DNA of 64,000 nucleotides from NCBI GenBank assembly GCA_020846195.1, contig JADLEJ010000007.1:62001-126000 (forward strand), read 5' to 3'. The stretch is from Nitrospira sp. GTDB taxonomy: Bacteria; Nitrospirota; Nitrospiria; Nitrospirales; Nitrospiraceae. This document shows, one piece after another, positions 17,362-26,256 of this stretch. The stretch's first letter is position 1; each line of letters opens with the position of its first letter. Position numbers and translations under genes: made by a program. Below the pieces are notes generated by a model, which saw nothing but the letters and a program-made list of their open reading frames with translations, searched no databases and was not told the DNA's origin.

Positions 17362-17685
17362 TTACCGCACGCGCGCCGGAGAGCCGCTGCTCTCGGCATC
17401 AGGGACCTGCACCACGATTGAGCGGGCGCGCCGATCCTCACCAACCTGCGCCACGATCTTGTCGCCAGTCTTCAACCGCCCGGCCACCACGCCCTCGATT
17501 TTGGTGTCGGGTGTCACAATCAAACGCATCTCGTGCCCGGAGAATTCCTTCACGATCAGCTCGTTGCCTTCCCAGTACATCACATCCGCTTTGATTGCGG
17601 CCGGCGCGGTCGCGGGAGAACTCTCTTGCGCGGCTGCGGGAACGATTGACGCAAAAACAAAATAGAGTGCGAATAATAGTGCCAT
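17362..17685 (-). CDS. small secreted protein (DUF5666-like)
   Basis: 107 residues from MALLFALYFVF (17685), with GGGAGGT before the start. The signal peptide ends near AAAQES. The mature part (VMYWEGNELIVKEFSGHEMRLIVTPDTKIEG, quoted in part only as VTPDTKIEG and KTGDKIVAQV) has the strand pattern of small OB/DUF5666-like periplasmic domains that bind or tune other envelope proteins. Function unknown. It precedes the flavin reductase on the same strand by 40 bases. Confidence 0.65.
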   Translation of the reverse strand: MALLFALYFVFASIVPAAAQESSPATAPAAIKADVMYWEGNELIVKEFSGHEMRLIVTPDTKIEGVVAGRLKTGDKIVAQVGEDRRARSIVVQVPDAESSGSPARVR

Positions 17686-18008
17686 CACCAACCTCCCTCT
17701 TAGAAGACGTTGCGCGAATACGCGTATCATACGTTCCCGCACACAGGCTCGCAACTGAGGAAGCGGCGGTCGGACGCACTCAACCCGCGAGGACATCCTC
17801 CCTAACGCGCTCATCCGCTCATCGCCAACGCACCATTGATCGCCGCCTGCTAGGCCTGCAGCAGGACGATGGAGCAACGATCTATCATCTGCCCATTAGT
17901 CTTCAGACAACTCAACATGAATGGATCAGCTATGCAGCACCAGCCAGCCAACGGAAGGGTAGATTTTCCTCGTCATAATCCCGCAGACTACGCAGGCGAT
18001 AGCCTGTG

Positions 18009-18779
18009 ATGGTGAGAACGATGGGCACAAGAGCGATGCGACGACAATATTTCTCGGCAGTTGGACTGGCCCTGCTGTTGAGCCTGAGCGGATGCGGGGA
18101 GCAGACGCCGACGGTCCCCTCCGCAACGTCTGCTGAAGGGCTCTGGACCGGGACCACCATCACAAGCCGAACAGTGACGGCCGCTGTCCTTGAGGATGGT
18201 GCCTCCTATTTTTTCTATTCCCTCCCCGCCAATCCCAATCAAATCGCCGGAGTCCTGCAAGGCCTGGGACTGTCGGACAAAGGAGGCTTCACGTCGTCTC
18301 ACGCAAAAGACTTTGGAATTGGCCTGACGCCACTGGATACAGCCATTTCAGCCACATATGCGGCACGCCAGTTTTTGAACGGTTCCTTCACCGATTCGGG
18401 AGCGGGGACCGTCGCCTTCACAAGCACCTACAACATCGCCTACGAGACGACGCCGAGCGTGGCCAGCTTGGCCGGCGTGTATCTCGGCCAGGCCGGGAGT
18501 TCTGGAGGCGTACAGTCCGCGACCGTAACAGCCACCGTAGATGGCATGTTTACGGGAACCGAGCAAAACGGCTGCACATTTTCCGGGAAGGCGACCGCAC
18601 GATCTCACGGAAATGTCTTTGACCAGAGCGTGACATTCGGAGGTCCGCCCTGCTTTTTTGCCGGCAGCACGTTTCAGGGAATTGTCTACTTCGATATCGC
18701 CACCCGCCGACTCTATACCGCCGCCCCGAATAGCCCTCGCACAGATGCGGCAATCTTTTTCGGTACGAAACTCCTGTGA
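18009..18779 (+). CDS. lipoprotein of unknown function
   Basis: About 256 residues; possible starts at 18006 (GTG), 18009, 18021 and 18036 cannot be separated, and all retain the signal sequence. Lipobox LSGC directly before GEQTPT. The mature protein is Gly/Ser/Thr-rich with repeated beta-hairpin-like segments: GLWTGTT near the start, GVYLGQAG and GMFTGTEQNGCTFSG further on. These resemble small barrel/lipocalin-like modules found in secreted lipoproteins. I know no function. A single gene, divergent from the secreted-protein/reductase pair. Confidence 0.6.
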   Translation: MVRTMGTRAMRRQYFSAVGLALLLSLSGCGEQTPTVPSATSAEGLWTGTTITSRTVTAAVLEDGASYFFYSLPANPNQIAGVLQGLGLSDKGGFTSSHAKDFGIGLTPLDTAISATYAARQFLNGSFTDSGAGTVAFTSTYNIAYETTPSVASLAGVYLGQAGSSGGVQSATVTATVDGMFTGTEQNGCTFSGKATARSHGNVFDQSVTFGGPPCFFAGSTFQGIVYFDIATRRLYTAAPNSPRTDAAIFFGTKLL

Positions 18780-18874
18780 CGCGATGACCAGCCCGCCAGA
18801 AAAATCTGGCCGGTCGCTCTCGCCCGATTCCTGCCACACCCTGTCCGCTCCAGGCGCTATCGTTTTCTGCGAGT

Positions 18875-18903
18875 TTGTATCCGGCGGCGCAGAGGATTAT
18901 GCT
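18875..18903 (+). promoter_or_regulatory. possible sigma-70 promoter of the DUF3365 gene
   Basis: TTGTAT at 18875-18880, 17-base spacer, TATGCT at 18898-18903, about 45 bases before the ATG at 18948. Spacing is ideal; box matches are moderate. Confidence 0.4.
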
Positions 18904-18947
18904 GAAACAGTCAGGCCGGTCCCCGTTGTTAGCAGGGAGGTGCCGCC

Positions 18948-19523
18948 ATGAGACGTCTCAGCGCCGTCGCGCTCGTCATTGTGCTCCTGGGCTTGCCGAT
19001 TCCCTCCGCCGCGCCGGCCGGTGAACAAACCGGCATCCCGCCGGAAACCGTCGCGAACTATCTTCATGCGGTGATCGAAGCGGATCGGACGTTCTACACC
19101 ATTCATGTAGTGGAACGCCTGCAGAAAGGCGGCGGCGCAGCGGCCGCCGAAGACTGGCGGTCCACGAAGAATACGCTCCCCTTGCCAGCCCAGTTCCTTA
19201 TAGAGTCCAGCACGCTCTCAGCGATGACCGGCACCGCGGTCCGTTACCGGCTCATTAGCCTCTGGCCGATCAACCCGCTGAATGGGCCGAGAAATGCCGC
19301 AGAAAAAGCGGGGCTGGAATCGTTGCGCACACACCCTGACCAGGTCGTGACTGGAACGGTCACACAGGGGAACGAGACGTATTTTCAAGCCATCTACGCC
19401 GACCGGGCCGTGAGTCCGTCTTGCGTGGAATGCCACAACACCCATTCTCAGAGCGCCAAGAAAGACTTTACGCTGAACGAGGCCATCGGAGGCCTCGTGA
19501 TCGAAATTCCAATGGGGCGATAG
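18948..19523 (+). CDS. periplasmic DUF3365 haem-binding protein
   Basis: 191 residues behind AGGGAGGTGCCGCC. Signal peptide of about 23 residues. The rest matches the DUF3365/Tll0287-like fold: a PAS-like domain with a tyrosine-rich FYTIHVVERL segment, an FRLIS-like strand (RYRLISLWPINPLNGP) and a C-terminal c-haem motif CVECHN near residue 163, followed by KDFTLNEAIGGLVIEIP. Proteins of this type bind haem c and are proposed redox or gas sensors. Free-standing here, so it probably partners with another protein. A hairpin separates it from the convergent esterase gene. Confidence 0.85.
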   Translation: MRRLSAVALVIVLLGLPIPSAAPAGEQTGIPPETVANYLHAVIEADRTFYTIHVVERLQKGGGAAAAEDWRSTKNTLPLPAQFLIESSTLSAMTGTAVRYRLISLWPINPLNGPRNAAEKAGLESLRTHPDQVVTGTVTQGNETYFQAIYADRAVSPSCVECHNTHSQSAKKDFTLNEAIGGLVIEIPMGR

Positions 19524-19534
19524 GGTGAACCGCG

Positions 19535-19552
19535 CTAGGGCTATCGCCCTAG
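19535..19552. terminator. hairpin between convergent genes
   Basis: CTAGGGC-TATC-GCCCTAG, a perfect 7-bp stem overlapping the stop codon of the esterase gene and lying just after the DUF3365 gene. No T-run. Confidence 0.4.
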
Positions 19553-20524
19553 AGAACGGGCGGCTGAGGCGTCTATGGAATTGCCGGTGGGCGGGCGATC
19601 CAGCGCCGCGCGATAAAAATCCCAGTTGGCGCTGCCCAACGCCTGCAACAGTCTCAATGGCTGATGCGCGACTTGTGGGACGATGTGAACGGTATGAGGA
19701 ATGTGCAAGTTCGATAGGTGCGCCGCGAAGTCCTGATTCGGCCCTTGCATTGCATCCTGATCTCCCACCGCGATACGCACGAGGCTCCTGCCGCGCAACG
19801 CATCGGCCTGTTGCCCGGCCAGCGCCCAGGGACCGAGCGCGCGAAAATACGCCTGGTCGCCTCCGTACACAGACTGAAAGATTCTGGCCCGGTCGGCAGC
19901 CAAGTTCCGAGGCCCTCCCGCCACGGTCAATTCCATTTGCATTGGTCCGGCGCCCAGCATGGAAATCGCGCCGAACAGCTCAGGGTACTTCATCCCCAAC
20001 CGGGCCGCCCCATAGCCGCCCATGCTGAATCCCTCAATCAACCGGCCCTCGCGAGAAGCGACGGTGCGCCAGGTCGCATCCACATACGGCACCACTTCCT
20101 CGATCACCACCGTTTCCATCGGGACGGCGCCATCCTTCGAGTTGCACCACATGCTTTCGGGCATCCCATTGGGAAACACCACCAAGGCCGGGGGAATCTT
20201 ACCCTCGCGCATCGCGTGATCGAAATACGCCACAACCTGCGGCAGCGCCTTCACGCCTCCGCCATGGCCATGCAGCCAATAGATTGCCGGAAAACGCCTC
20301 GCCCGGTCAGCCCCATACGCCTCCGGCACGTACACATGCACGCTCACCTCCGCCTTCGCCGCCGCGCTGTAGAACCGGTGCTGAGCAAGATGCGGCGCAC
20401 TGACGGCCTGCGTCACCCACTCCGAAGAGGATCCTGCCGGCGCAGCCTGTTCCTCGAGGGCAAGCCCGCCAGCGAGACAACTGGCCAATACCAGCCACCG
20501 CATCCGTCCAACATGGCAACCCAT
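19541..20524 (-). CDS. secreted esterase D-type alpha/beta hydrolase
   Basis: 327 residues from MGCHVGRMRW (20524), preceded by GGAGGGAGAAGGCG. Hydrophobic N-terminus (WLVLASCLAGGLAL) predicts export, perhaps as a lipoprotein if LASC is a lipobox. The core is the esterase D/antigen 85-like fold: strand PAIYWLHGHGGG forms the oxyanion region, GFSMGGYG holds the nucleophile Ser, VAVGDQDA-type Asp and a C-terminal His in QVAHQPLRLL complete the triad. Substrate is unknown; acyl-sugar, feruloyl or S-formylglutathione-like esters are typical of relatives. Confidence 0.85.
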   Translation of the reverse strand: MGCHVGRMRWLVLASCLAGGLALEEQAAPAGSSSEWVTQAVSAPHLAQHRFYSAAAKAEVSVHVYVPEAYGADRARRFPAIYWLHGHGGGVKALPQVVAYFDHAMREGKIPPALVVFPNGMPESMWCNSKDGAVPMETVVIEEVVPYVDATWRTVASREGRLIEGFSMGGYGAARLGMKYPELFGAISMLGAGPMQMELTVAGGPRNLAADRARIFQSVYGGDQAYFRALGPWALAGQQADALRGRSLVRIAVGDQDAMQGPNQDFAAHLSNLHIPHTVHIVPQVAHQPLRLLQALGSANWDFYRAALDRPPTGNSIDASAARSLGR

Positions 20525-20834
20525 CGCCTTCTCCCTCCAACCCATTCACACAGTCCTCGCCGGCCTGTGTGACACATCGTTTCCACGCAGCCCCTTCTCC
20601 CCCAACAACGCGAGACTCGTCGTCTCGTTGACCCGCTGCATGGACACACTGTTCTCGATGTCCAGATCGAAGAACCGGCACAGCGCGCATGACCCCTTGC
20701 TACGCGTTGCCGTGGAAGAGACCGCCCGCAAGAAGCGCCTCACCATTTCCTAGACAAACATCTTCACCAAGGCATTCCCCTAGTAGCGTATCGGCCATAC
20801 GGCTGATAGGCTTAGTACAGGCACTCACAAAGAA

Positions 20835-20939
20835 GGAGGACATTGCCTTGCGCAAGAGCCGGTAAAGAAACCCCGCGGCGCGTCTATCCTCGTGGACTTG
20901 TTTTCGGCTCTTCGATCGCCAAGACAATGCCGTCCTCAC
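20835..20939 (+). promoter_or_regulatory. long imperfect hairpin in the leader of the RRM gene
   Basis: Bases 20835-20860 are an imperfect inverted copy of 20906-20939 (shared blocks GAGGAC, CATTG, CTTG, AGAGCC), enclosing a ~45-base loop. The hairpin ends four bases before the AAGGAGG that serves the RRM gene, and its left arm contains another GGAGGA that could start a tiny reading frame. Placement suggests a 5' UTR structure regulating translation. Confidence 0.45.
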
Positions 20940-20955
20940 ACAAGGAGGTGGAGGC

Positions 20956-21210
20956 ATGGCGTCAAAAATCTACATCAGCGGATTTCCTTCTTCGTACACC
21001 AAAAGCCAGCTCAAGCAAATTTTCGTCCCCTTCGGGACAGTAGAGTCAGTGCAAGTCCTACGGGATACCCGAGGCTATTTCGTTGGGGTGGTGCAGATGT
21101 CTTCGCCAGAAGATGTAGAACATATCTTCGGAGCGCAACAGGTCTTCCAAGTCGAAGGCAAGCACCTGGATATCTGGGAACCCGCTGAGAGAGACAACGC
21201 GCGGAGATAA
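20956..21210 (+). CDS. small RRM RNA-binding protein
   Basis: 84 residues, essentially one RNA-recognition motif. RNP2 is IYISGF at 5-10, RNP1 is GYFVGVVQM around 41-49, and the beta-alpha-beta spacing is normal (PSSYTKSQLKQIFVPFGTVESV quoted in part as FVPFGTVESVQVL). It has no C-terminal Gly-rich tail. Bacterial single-RRM proteins bind single-stranded RNA and are often cold- or stress-induced. AAGGAGGTGGAGGC precedes the ATG. It stands alone, divergent from the esterase gene, with a long structured leader. Confidence 0.88.
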   Translation: MASKIYISGFPSSYTKSQLKQIFVPFGTVESVQVLRDTRGYFVGVVQMSSPEDVEHIFGAQQVFQVEGKHLDIWEPAERDNARR

Positions 21211-21303
21211 CCGCGCCACGAGGCGCCAGGGCAGGGCAATCACTCCGGCTCTCTTATCGAAATCGCCGGAAGAGGGCTTCTCTGTACGCATTAGCTTGAG
21301 GCA

Positions 21304-21861
21304 TCATCTTCCTTCCTCCAGATCGAGGATATGCGTGGGGATGCCATCAAGGCTGAGCTGATTCTTCTCCTGCCAGTATTGCCGCAATCCCTCCTCGCCT
21401 TTCTTGCAAGCCCATTCATTTAGTAACTCGCGATCCCCGGTATGGGAGAAATACGGTACCGCCAGGCCACAGGAAGTCTGCACCAGATCAAGCGTCAGGT
21501 CGAAGATCTGCCGCGCGCCAGGCAGTGGAGGAAACCGCGAGACCAGTTCACGCCAGGCCGCATCCTGCTGATGGACAACGGTCGCGGCACCGTAGAGCCG
21601 CAGAATCATCGGCGGCCCCTCAAAAGCACAAAACATCAGCGTCATGCGCGAGTCCTGCTGCACATGAGCCGAGGTTTCATTCCCGCTCCCGGTCACATTG
21701 AGCCACACCACCCGCCGGGGACCGAGCACGCGCAACGAATCCATCCCCTTGGGCGACACATTCACCCGGCTCTCCGCCGTCGCCGTGCCGACGAAGAAGA
21801 TCTTCTGCTTGGCGATGAATTGGATGTGGGTGTCAGAAAGTTCGTCGTATCGCTGCGCCAT
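21304..21861 (-). CDS. pyridoxamine 5'-phosphate oxidase-family protein
   Basis: 185 residues, split-barrel FMN-binding fold: FVGTATAESRVNVSPKG, then VWLNVTGSGNETSAHV and MTLMFCAFEGPPMILRLYG. This is the COG3576-like branch of PPOX proteins, which bind FMN or F420 and mostly have unknown substrates, not the PdxH enzyme. AAGGAACCACCGT precedes the ATG. It lies downstream, on the same strand, of the low-GC 2OG-oxygenase-like gene but 400 bases away, so co-transcription is doubtful. Confidence 0.85.
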   Translation of the reverse strand: MAQRYDELSDTHIQFIAKQKIFFVGTATAESRVNVSPKGMDSLRVLGPRRVVWLNVTGSGNETSAHVQQDSRMTLMFCAFEGPPMILRLYGAATVVHQQDAAWRELVSRFPPLPGARQIFDLTLDLVQTSCGLAVPYFSHTGDRELLNEWACKKGEEGLRQYWQEKNQLSLDGIPTHILDLEEGR

Positions 21862-22267
21862 ACGGTGGTTCCTTGGGAAAATGGATCATCGCAATCAATG
21901 CGTCGATGAGCCGCTCCTCGCGGCACTTGAGCAAATCGCTAGGCTGATCAGATGAAACTGCGGGAATCTCTCGCAAACATTTCGGAATGGCCGCTTGAGC
22001 GAAATCCAAATGAGGCAGGATTGTGGCAAGCAGAGAATGTGCTTCCAGCGAAGGAGTTGCGTCGCATCCGAGTCCCTGCAACCAATGTCTTCGCCCAAGA
22101 TTCAGCCACGTGAGTTGAGAGACACCTTCCACTTCCGCGAGAGAACCCACACAACCTGAATCAAGAAACGCATCGACAAGACTCGTGAGATAGCCACGGC
22201 AAGATCTACGAGCACATTGAACTGTACGGCAATATACTCGTCGGCACAGCATTATATAGGGTAGCAG
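21862..22267. other. gene-poor stretch with a doubtful 53-codon ORF
   Basis: About 400 bases between the PPOX gene and the low-GC gene. A minus-strand frame (to 22252) has unusual Cys/Arg-rich N-terminal sequence and no RBS. On the plus strand ATG at 21952 opens 53 codons (MKLRESLANISEWPLE...), ending at 22113, which reads more like protein but also lacks a clear RBS. Neither is secure; the stretch may be a decayed insertion. Confidence 0.3.
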
Positions 22268-23059
22268 TCAGAAGTTGACTCTTTCGCCAAAACGCTCAAG
22301 AGGATTGGTCTTCGTCCTCATCATGTAAATCGGCAACATGAACTCTCTAAAACTTTGAGGAAGCTGATAAAAAATAGCTTTGTCCAAACCAACCAGTTCA
22401 TCACAATCGTTGAACCTAAATGCACGTCGTACAGCCTCTCCTATTCTCGCTATTTCAGCTTGATCATAGCGGATCAGGTGGCAGGGCTCCGCATACTTCT
22501 TCGACTTATCCAGAAATATTTGGAGCGCACAACTAAGCTGCCCTGACGTATTCAGATTGCCTACGTGAACGAGCCTCGGAGACCATGAGAAGAATCGATC
22601 CGATGTTATCTCTAGATCGTTCGAGAACAGCACTTTTCCCGTCCTTGATCCAAACACCGATAATGGCCGACTCAATAGCGTGGAGGAAGACCGAGGAACA
22701 TAACTTAGCCCGTTGTATTCATACCGAGTGAGAGGGAGCCAGAACACCCGCTGTACATCGCTATCTCCATCTCTATGCCAATTGCCTTTTTCATTTGTAT
22801 CGTTAGGCAAATGCAGCATGGCATAAATGAGATGTATCCCTCCGCAAAACTCCGCCGTAGCAAGCTTTAACGCATACTCCAGAATTAATTGCTGATCGCT
22901 CCTGGCGAGCGATTTTAAAGTTGACTTATAGACTTCCGCCTTATGGCTCCCGGCGCTTCCTGGAAATTCCATAACTGAATCTACCACTGACTTAATAAAA
23001 GCAAACCGCTTCTGCATGAGAGAAACTATTTCATTCCGATACTCTGAAAGTTCTTCCAT
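22268..23059 (-). CDS. 2OG-Fe(II) oxygenase-like protein in low-GC DNA
   Basis: 263 residues behind a GTGGAG site. Third positions are A/T-rich, unlike all neighbours, indicating recent transfer. The middle reads NWHRDGDSD (H95, D97), consistent with the HxD iron ligands of the phytanoyl-CoA-type dioxygenases, and the distal ligand may be H165 in PRLVHVGNLN. The Arg usually binding 2-oxoglutarate ~10 residues later is not obvious, and the sequence has no close family I can name. If right, it would hydroxylate a small molecule or peptide. Alternative: a protein of unrelated fold with a chance HxD. Confidence 0.55.
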   Translation of the reverse strand: MEELSEYRNEIVSLMQKRFAFIKSVVDSVMEFPGSAGSHKAEVYKSTLKSLARSDQQLILEYALKLATAEFCGGIHLIYAMLHLPNDTNEKGNWHRDGDSDVQRVFWLPLTRYEYNGLSYVPRSSSTLLSRPLSVFGSRTGKVLFSNDLEITSDRFFSWSPRLVHVGNLNTSGQLSCALQIFLDKSKKYAEPCHLIRYDQAEIARIGEAVRRAFRFNDCDELVGLDKAIFYQLPQSFREFMLPIYMMRTKTNPLERFGERVNF

Positions 23060-23565
23060 GATCAGGCTCCACAGGCTAGCGTTATTGACCGTTACCGGCC
23101 CTCCAAAACCTAGGTATCACTTGGTCAGGCACGTTATGCTACCAGCCTGATCAATCGGAGACTTCTGCCAGTATCCGTCCTACAAAGATATGTATCATGC
23201 CCTATGAAAATAAAGATTAGCCTACGTTGCTGAGGGAAGAGAGTCAACGGCAAGGGTATCAAATATCCATTCGCAAGCCTCCATCAAGGGGGCAATTTCA
23301 AGAGGTGCCCCACCTCGAATTGAATTCGATATGTCCGCCTATAGCTCACGATGAAGACCTTCTGATCAGGCTTATCCATTGAATGCACCGCAGCGGCCAG
23401 ATGGTCCTTCACTGCGCGCATTGAGGGAGCATATTCCGATCATGCGGCCTCAGCGAGCAAGAAAGACCGTCTGGCCGCTCTCTGCTCCCCACCGCTGACA
23501 TCCCCTCGCCAGGTGTGCTACAAACCCGCTCTATAAATGAATACGCTTTTCGGCAGGATACTCTC
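23060..23565. other. low-GC intergenic region
   Basis: About 500 bases of mixed composition continuing the AT-rich character of the oxygenase-like gene. No frame with an RBS or recognisable domain. It contains the divergent promoters of the two flanking genes. I see no terminal inverted repeats or integrase that would mark a mobile unit. Confidence 0.4.
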
Positions 23566-24771
23566 ATGACCACGACTCTCCGCTTCACATCTTTTGTACG
23601 GTTTATGTTAGCCGGGGCCTTCTGTAGCCTGATGCTGGCAGGCTGCTTATCGCCGGTCACATTGAGTCGCGCGGTGACGACCTATGATGAGGCGATGGCG
23701 GAGGCCATCTCCAAGCAATTACTCACCAACATTGCCCGCGCCCATCTCCATCAGCCCATCCACTTCACCGCCGTCTCCAATGTCGCCGCGACGTTCGATT
23801 TCCGTGTGAATGCCGGAGCCACTCCGGCACTGACGGGCGATGCCAGCAAGACGCTCATGCCCGTCTTCGGCGGCAGTATGGCGGAAAATCCCACCATCAG
23901 CATCGTGCCGATCGAAGGAGAAGAATTTAGCCAGTGGCTGCTGACGCCGTTTCGAGAAACCAAGTTCACGCTCCTGCTCCGGCAGCGATTCGACATCGAT
24001 CTGCTGCTCCGTCTGATGGCGCAGGAACTGCGCGTCAAGCAAGACGGCCGGGAAGTCTCGTACCGCAATACGCCGTCCGACAAACCGGGCTATGACATGT
24101 TTCGCCGTGTGGTGACGCATCTCTCGTCGATTCAAGACCAGAACCAGCTCTACGCCGAACCGCTCATCTCCTATCGCACCTGGACGATCCCCGCCAACGC
24201 GGTCACCGCCGAAGGCTTCCAGTCGTTACAGAAGGACTACCTCGTCACTTATAACCAACAGGACAATACCTACCGGCTCCAGAAACAGATCATGGGGCGC
24301 ATCCTCATTACCAACTATGACCCTGGCACTCTCTCAACCGAAGAGCGGGCGCGGTTGATCGAAGAGACGGAAGATGGGCATTTAAACGATGTCTCCTTCG
24401 ACATCCGCCCCGGTCATTTCGGCGGAGACTATCCGCTGAAGGGCGATTTCCGACTGCGAAGTTTCAATACGATTCTTGCCTTTCTCGGACGCGGGCTAGA
24501 GGAAGACCCCGAATATCACGTCGAAAAGGATCCGCGCACCGCATCCGTGCAGGAAAACCCCATTCATGCGATGGAACTTGTACTGTCGGATAGCGCGCCG
24601 CCGGATTCCGACCTGTCGATCAAATTCCACGGCAAGCATTACGCGGTGAACACGACCGGTCCAATGGCCCGCTGGAACCGCGAGGGATTCCAATTGCTCT
24701 ATCTCCTCTTCCATATGACCGTGAGCGAAGTCCCACGCGCGGGAGTCCCCACCATCGCGATCACGAAGTAG
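23566..24771 (+). CDS. large lipoprotein of unknown function
   Basis: 401 residues from MTTTLRFTSF (23566), with AGGA eight bases upstream. Lipobox LAGC at about residues 24-27. The mature protein is long, charged and mostly predicted soluble, with no internal TM or known motif. Blocks include YDEAMAEAISKQLLTNIARAH and SNVAATFDF, reminiscent of lipoproteins in secretion or nanotube-like gene sets, but I cannot assign it. GC content returns to normal at its start. Single-gene unit. Confidence 0.68.
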   Translation: MTTTLRFTSFVRFMLAGAFCSLMLAGCLSPVTLSRAVTTYDEAMAEAISKQLLTNIARAHLHQPIHFTAVSNVAATFDFRVNAGATPALTGDASKTLMPVFGGSMAENPTISIVPIEGEEFSQWLLTPFRETKFTLLLRQRFDIDLLLRLMAQELRVKQDGREVSYRNTPSDKPGYDMFRRVVTHLSSIQDQNQLYAEPLISYRTWTIPANAVTAEGFQSLQKDYLVTYNQQDNTYRLQKQIMGRILITNYDPGTLSTEERARLIEETEDGHLNDVSFDIRPGHFGGDYPLKGDFRLRSFNTILAFLGRGLEEDPEYHVEKDPRTASVQENPIHAMELVLSDSAPPDSDLSIKFHGKHYAVNTTGPMARWNREGFQLLYLLFHMTVSEVPRAGVPTIAITK

Positions 24772-24849
24772 CCCGGATACTCTGCCCCGAGTAAACCGCG
24801 CGCACTTCCCCAAAGACCGGCTCAAAGTTTTCTGCTACGCTCCACCCCT

Positions 24850-25764
24850 ATGCCGCCATCTCTCCAAGCCTTTTTGATCCTCTTCGTCGTCGGCGCTACG
24901 CTCCGGCTCTCTGGCTTGCTCGGGAAGCCGCATGCGGAGCGGCTGGGGCTGTTCGTCTTTTCCTTTACCCTGCCGGCGACGATTCTCATCTCGCTGGATC
25001 GCGTGACCTTTGCTTCAACGGCCTGGAAGCTGCCGCTGGCGGCCTGCCTCATTTCTCTCCCGCTGGTACTTGCCTCCTGGCCGCTCGCGCGAGCGCTGCA
25101 CCTCACGCGCCCGACGCAGGGGGGATTTCTCCTGGCCATCGGCTGCATCAATTCGGTGTACTTCGCCTATCCCGTCGCGCTGGCGACGTTCGGCGACGAA
25201 GGTCTCGCCCAAGCGATCCTTTTCGATCTCGGCCAAACTGCGCTCACTCTCACGCTGCTGTATATGCTGGCCGTCTGGCATGGCACCGGCGCACCCTCGG
25301 CGCGCTCAGCGCTCAGACGGTTGCTTGTCTCGCCCCCCTTCTGGGCCTTAACCATCATGCTCGCGTTGAAAACAGCCGCGCTGCATTTGCCTGATTGGCT
25401 CCATGCCGTCTTGACTCCGGTGCATCTCATGACGACGCCACTGGCGAGTCTCGTGCTTGGCCTGTCGATCAGCTTTACAGCGGTGCCGCGAACCTGGCGG
25501 CTTACCTGTCTGGGTGTGGCCATGCGGATGCTCGGTGGCTTGTTGCTGGGATGGCTCGCGGCTTGGCTGCTGAATCTAACAGGGCTGGAGCGGGCCGTGG
25601 TGATATTGATTGCCGCAATGCCGTCGGCCGTGACCGCCGTGATCTTCGCGACGGAAACCGGGTTGGATGAAGACCTTGTCGCCTCAATCGTGGCGCTCTC
25701 GATTTGCCTCGGCGTCGCCCTGCTCCCCTGGCTCCCCTCCCTCGCGACGGCGCTATTGGGATAG
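24850..25764 (+). CDS. AEC-family transporter (auxin efflux carrier/permease)
   Basis: 304 residues with about ten TM helices in two inverted halves, the bile/arsenite/riboflavin/AEC fold. The first half carries FTLPATILISLDRV; the second half has PSAVTAVIFATETGLDEDLV, the family's conserved half-site. Bacterial relatives (MleP, MdcF) export or import small organic acids. Substrate not readable. The upstream lipoprotein gene ends 78 bases before its start. Confidence 0.85.
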   Translation: MPPSLQAFLILFVVGATLRLSGLLGKPHAERLGLFVFSFTLPATILISLDRVTFASTAWKLPLAACLISLPLVLASWPLARALHLTRPTQGGFLLAIGCINSVYFAYPVALATFGDEGLAQAILFDLGQTALTLTLLYMLAVWHGTGAPSARSALRRLLVSPPFWALTIMLALKTAALHLPDWLHAVLTPVHLMTTPLASLVLGLSISFTAVPRTWRLTCLGVAMRMLGGLLLGWLAAWLLNLTGLERAVVILIAAMPSAVTAVIFATETGLDEDLVASIVALSICLGVALLPWLPSLATALLG

Positions 25765-25800
25765 TCGGGCATGAGTCACTGAAAACCAGCCAGGCCATGC

Positions 25801-26256
25801 CTACACGAGGTCGTCGAGGATAACACACTCAATTTCTTCGACCCGGCGCAGTGCCTTGTCGTTCCCATAGAAACGTGCCGCCTTGTGGCCGAGAGCCGTC
25901 GCCAGCTGAATGGCGTCTGGCGTGCTGAGCCGATACCGTGCACGCAACTCCGCCGCGTGATCGGCCACAGTCACCGTCACTGGCACCCAGTGGATCTTCG
26001 GATAGGTGCTGGCAAGGGCAAAGATTTTCTGGGCCAATTCCTCTTTATGATCGCGGTACGGCTGGACCAATAATTCCAGCAGCGTAACCGTCGACGTCAC
26101 AGCAGGATTACGGCCTCGCTCAATGCGATCGAACAGGGCCGCACACCAGGCCCCATAGCGCGGATGATCCTCAAGGAAATAGATGAACAGGTTGGTATCG
26201 AGACCGATGCATTGCCGATCATCGGGAAAGTCTTGCTCGGCGGCTGCCTCTACCAC
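25801..26256 (-). CDS. PIN-domain toxin (VapC-like)
   Basis: 151 residues from a GTG overlapping the antitoxin stop by seven bases (GTGGTAG). PIN nuclease acidic residues: D20 in GLDTNLF, E in TLLELLV near 61, D in STPDAIQLA near 115, and a fourth in GNDKAL near 132. VapC toxins cleave tRNA or rRNA and are held inactive by the antitoxin. The paired AbrB-type gene immediately upstream supports a type II toxin-antitoxin unit. Some chromosomal pairs of this sort are regulatory rather than addictive. Confidence 0.87.
   Translation of the reverse strand: MVEAAAEQDFPDDRQCIGLDTNLFIYFLEDHPRYGAWCAALFDRIERGRNPAVTSTVTLLELLVQPYRDHKEELAQKIFALASTYPKIHWVPVTVTVADHAAELRARYRLSTPDAIQLATALGHKAARFYGNDKALRRVEEIECVILDDLV

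Noticed and set aside
21833..22252. 139-residue minus-strand ORF
   Set aside because: No RBS, unusual Cys/Arg-rich start, overlaps the PPOX start.
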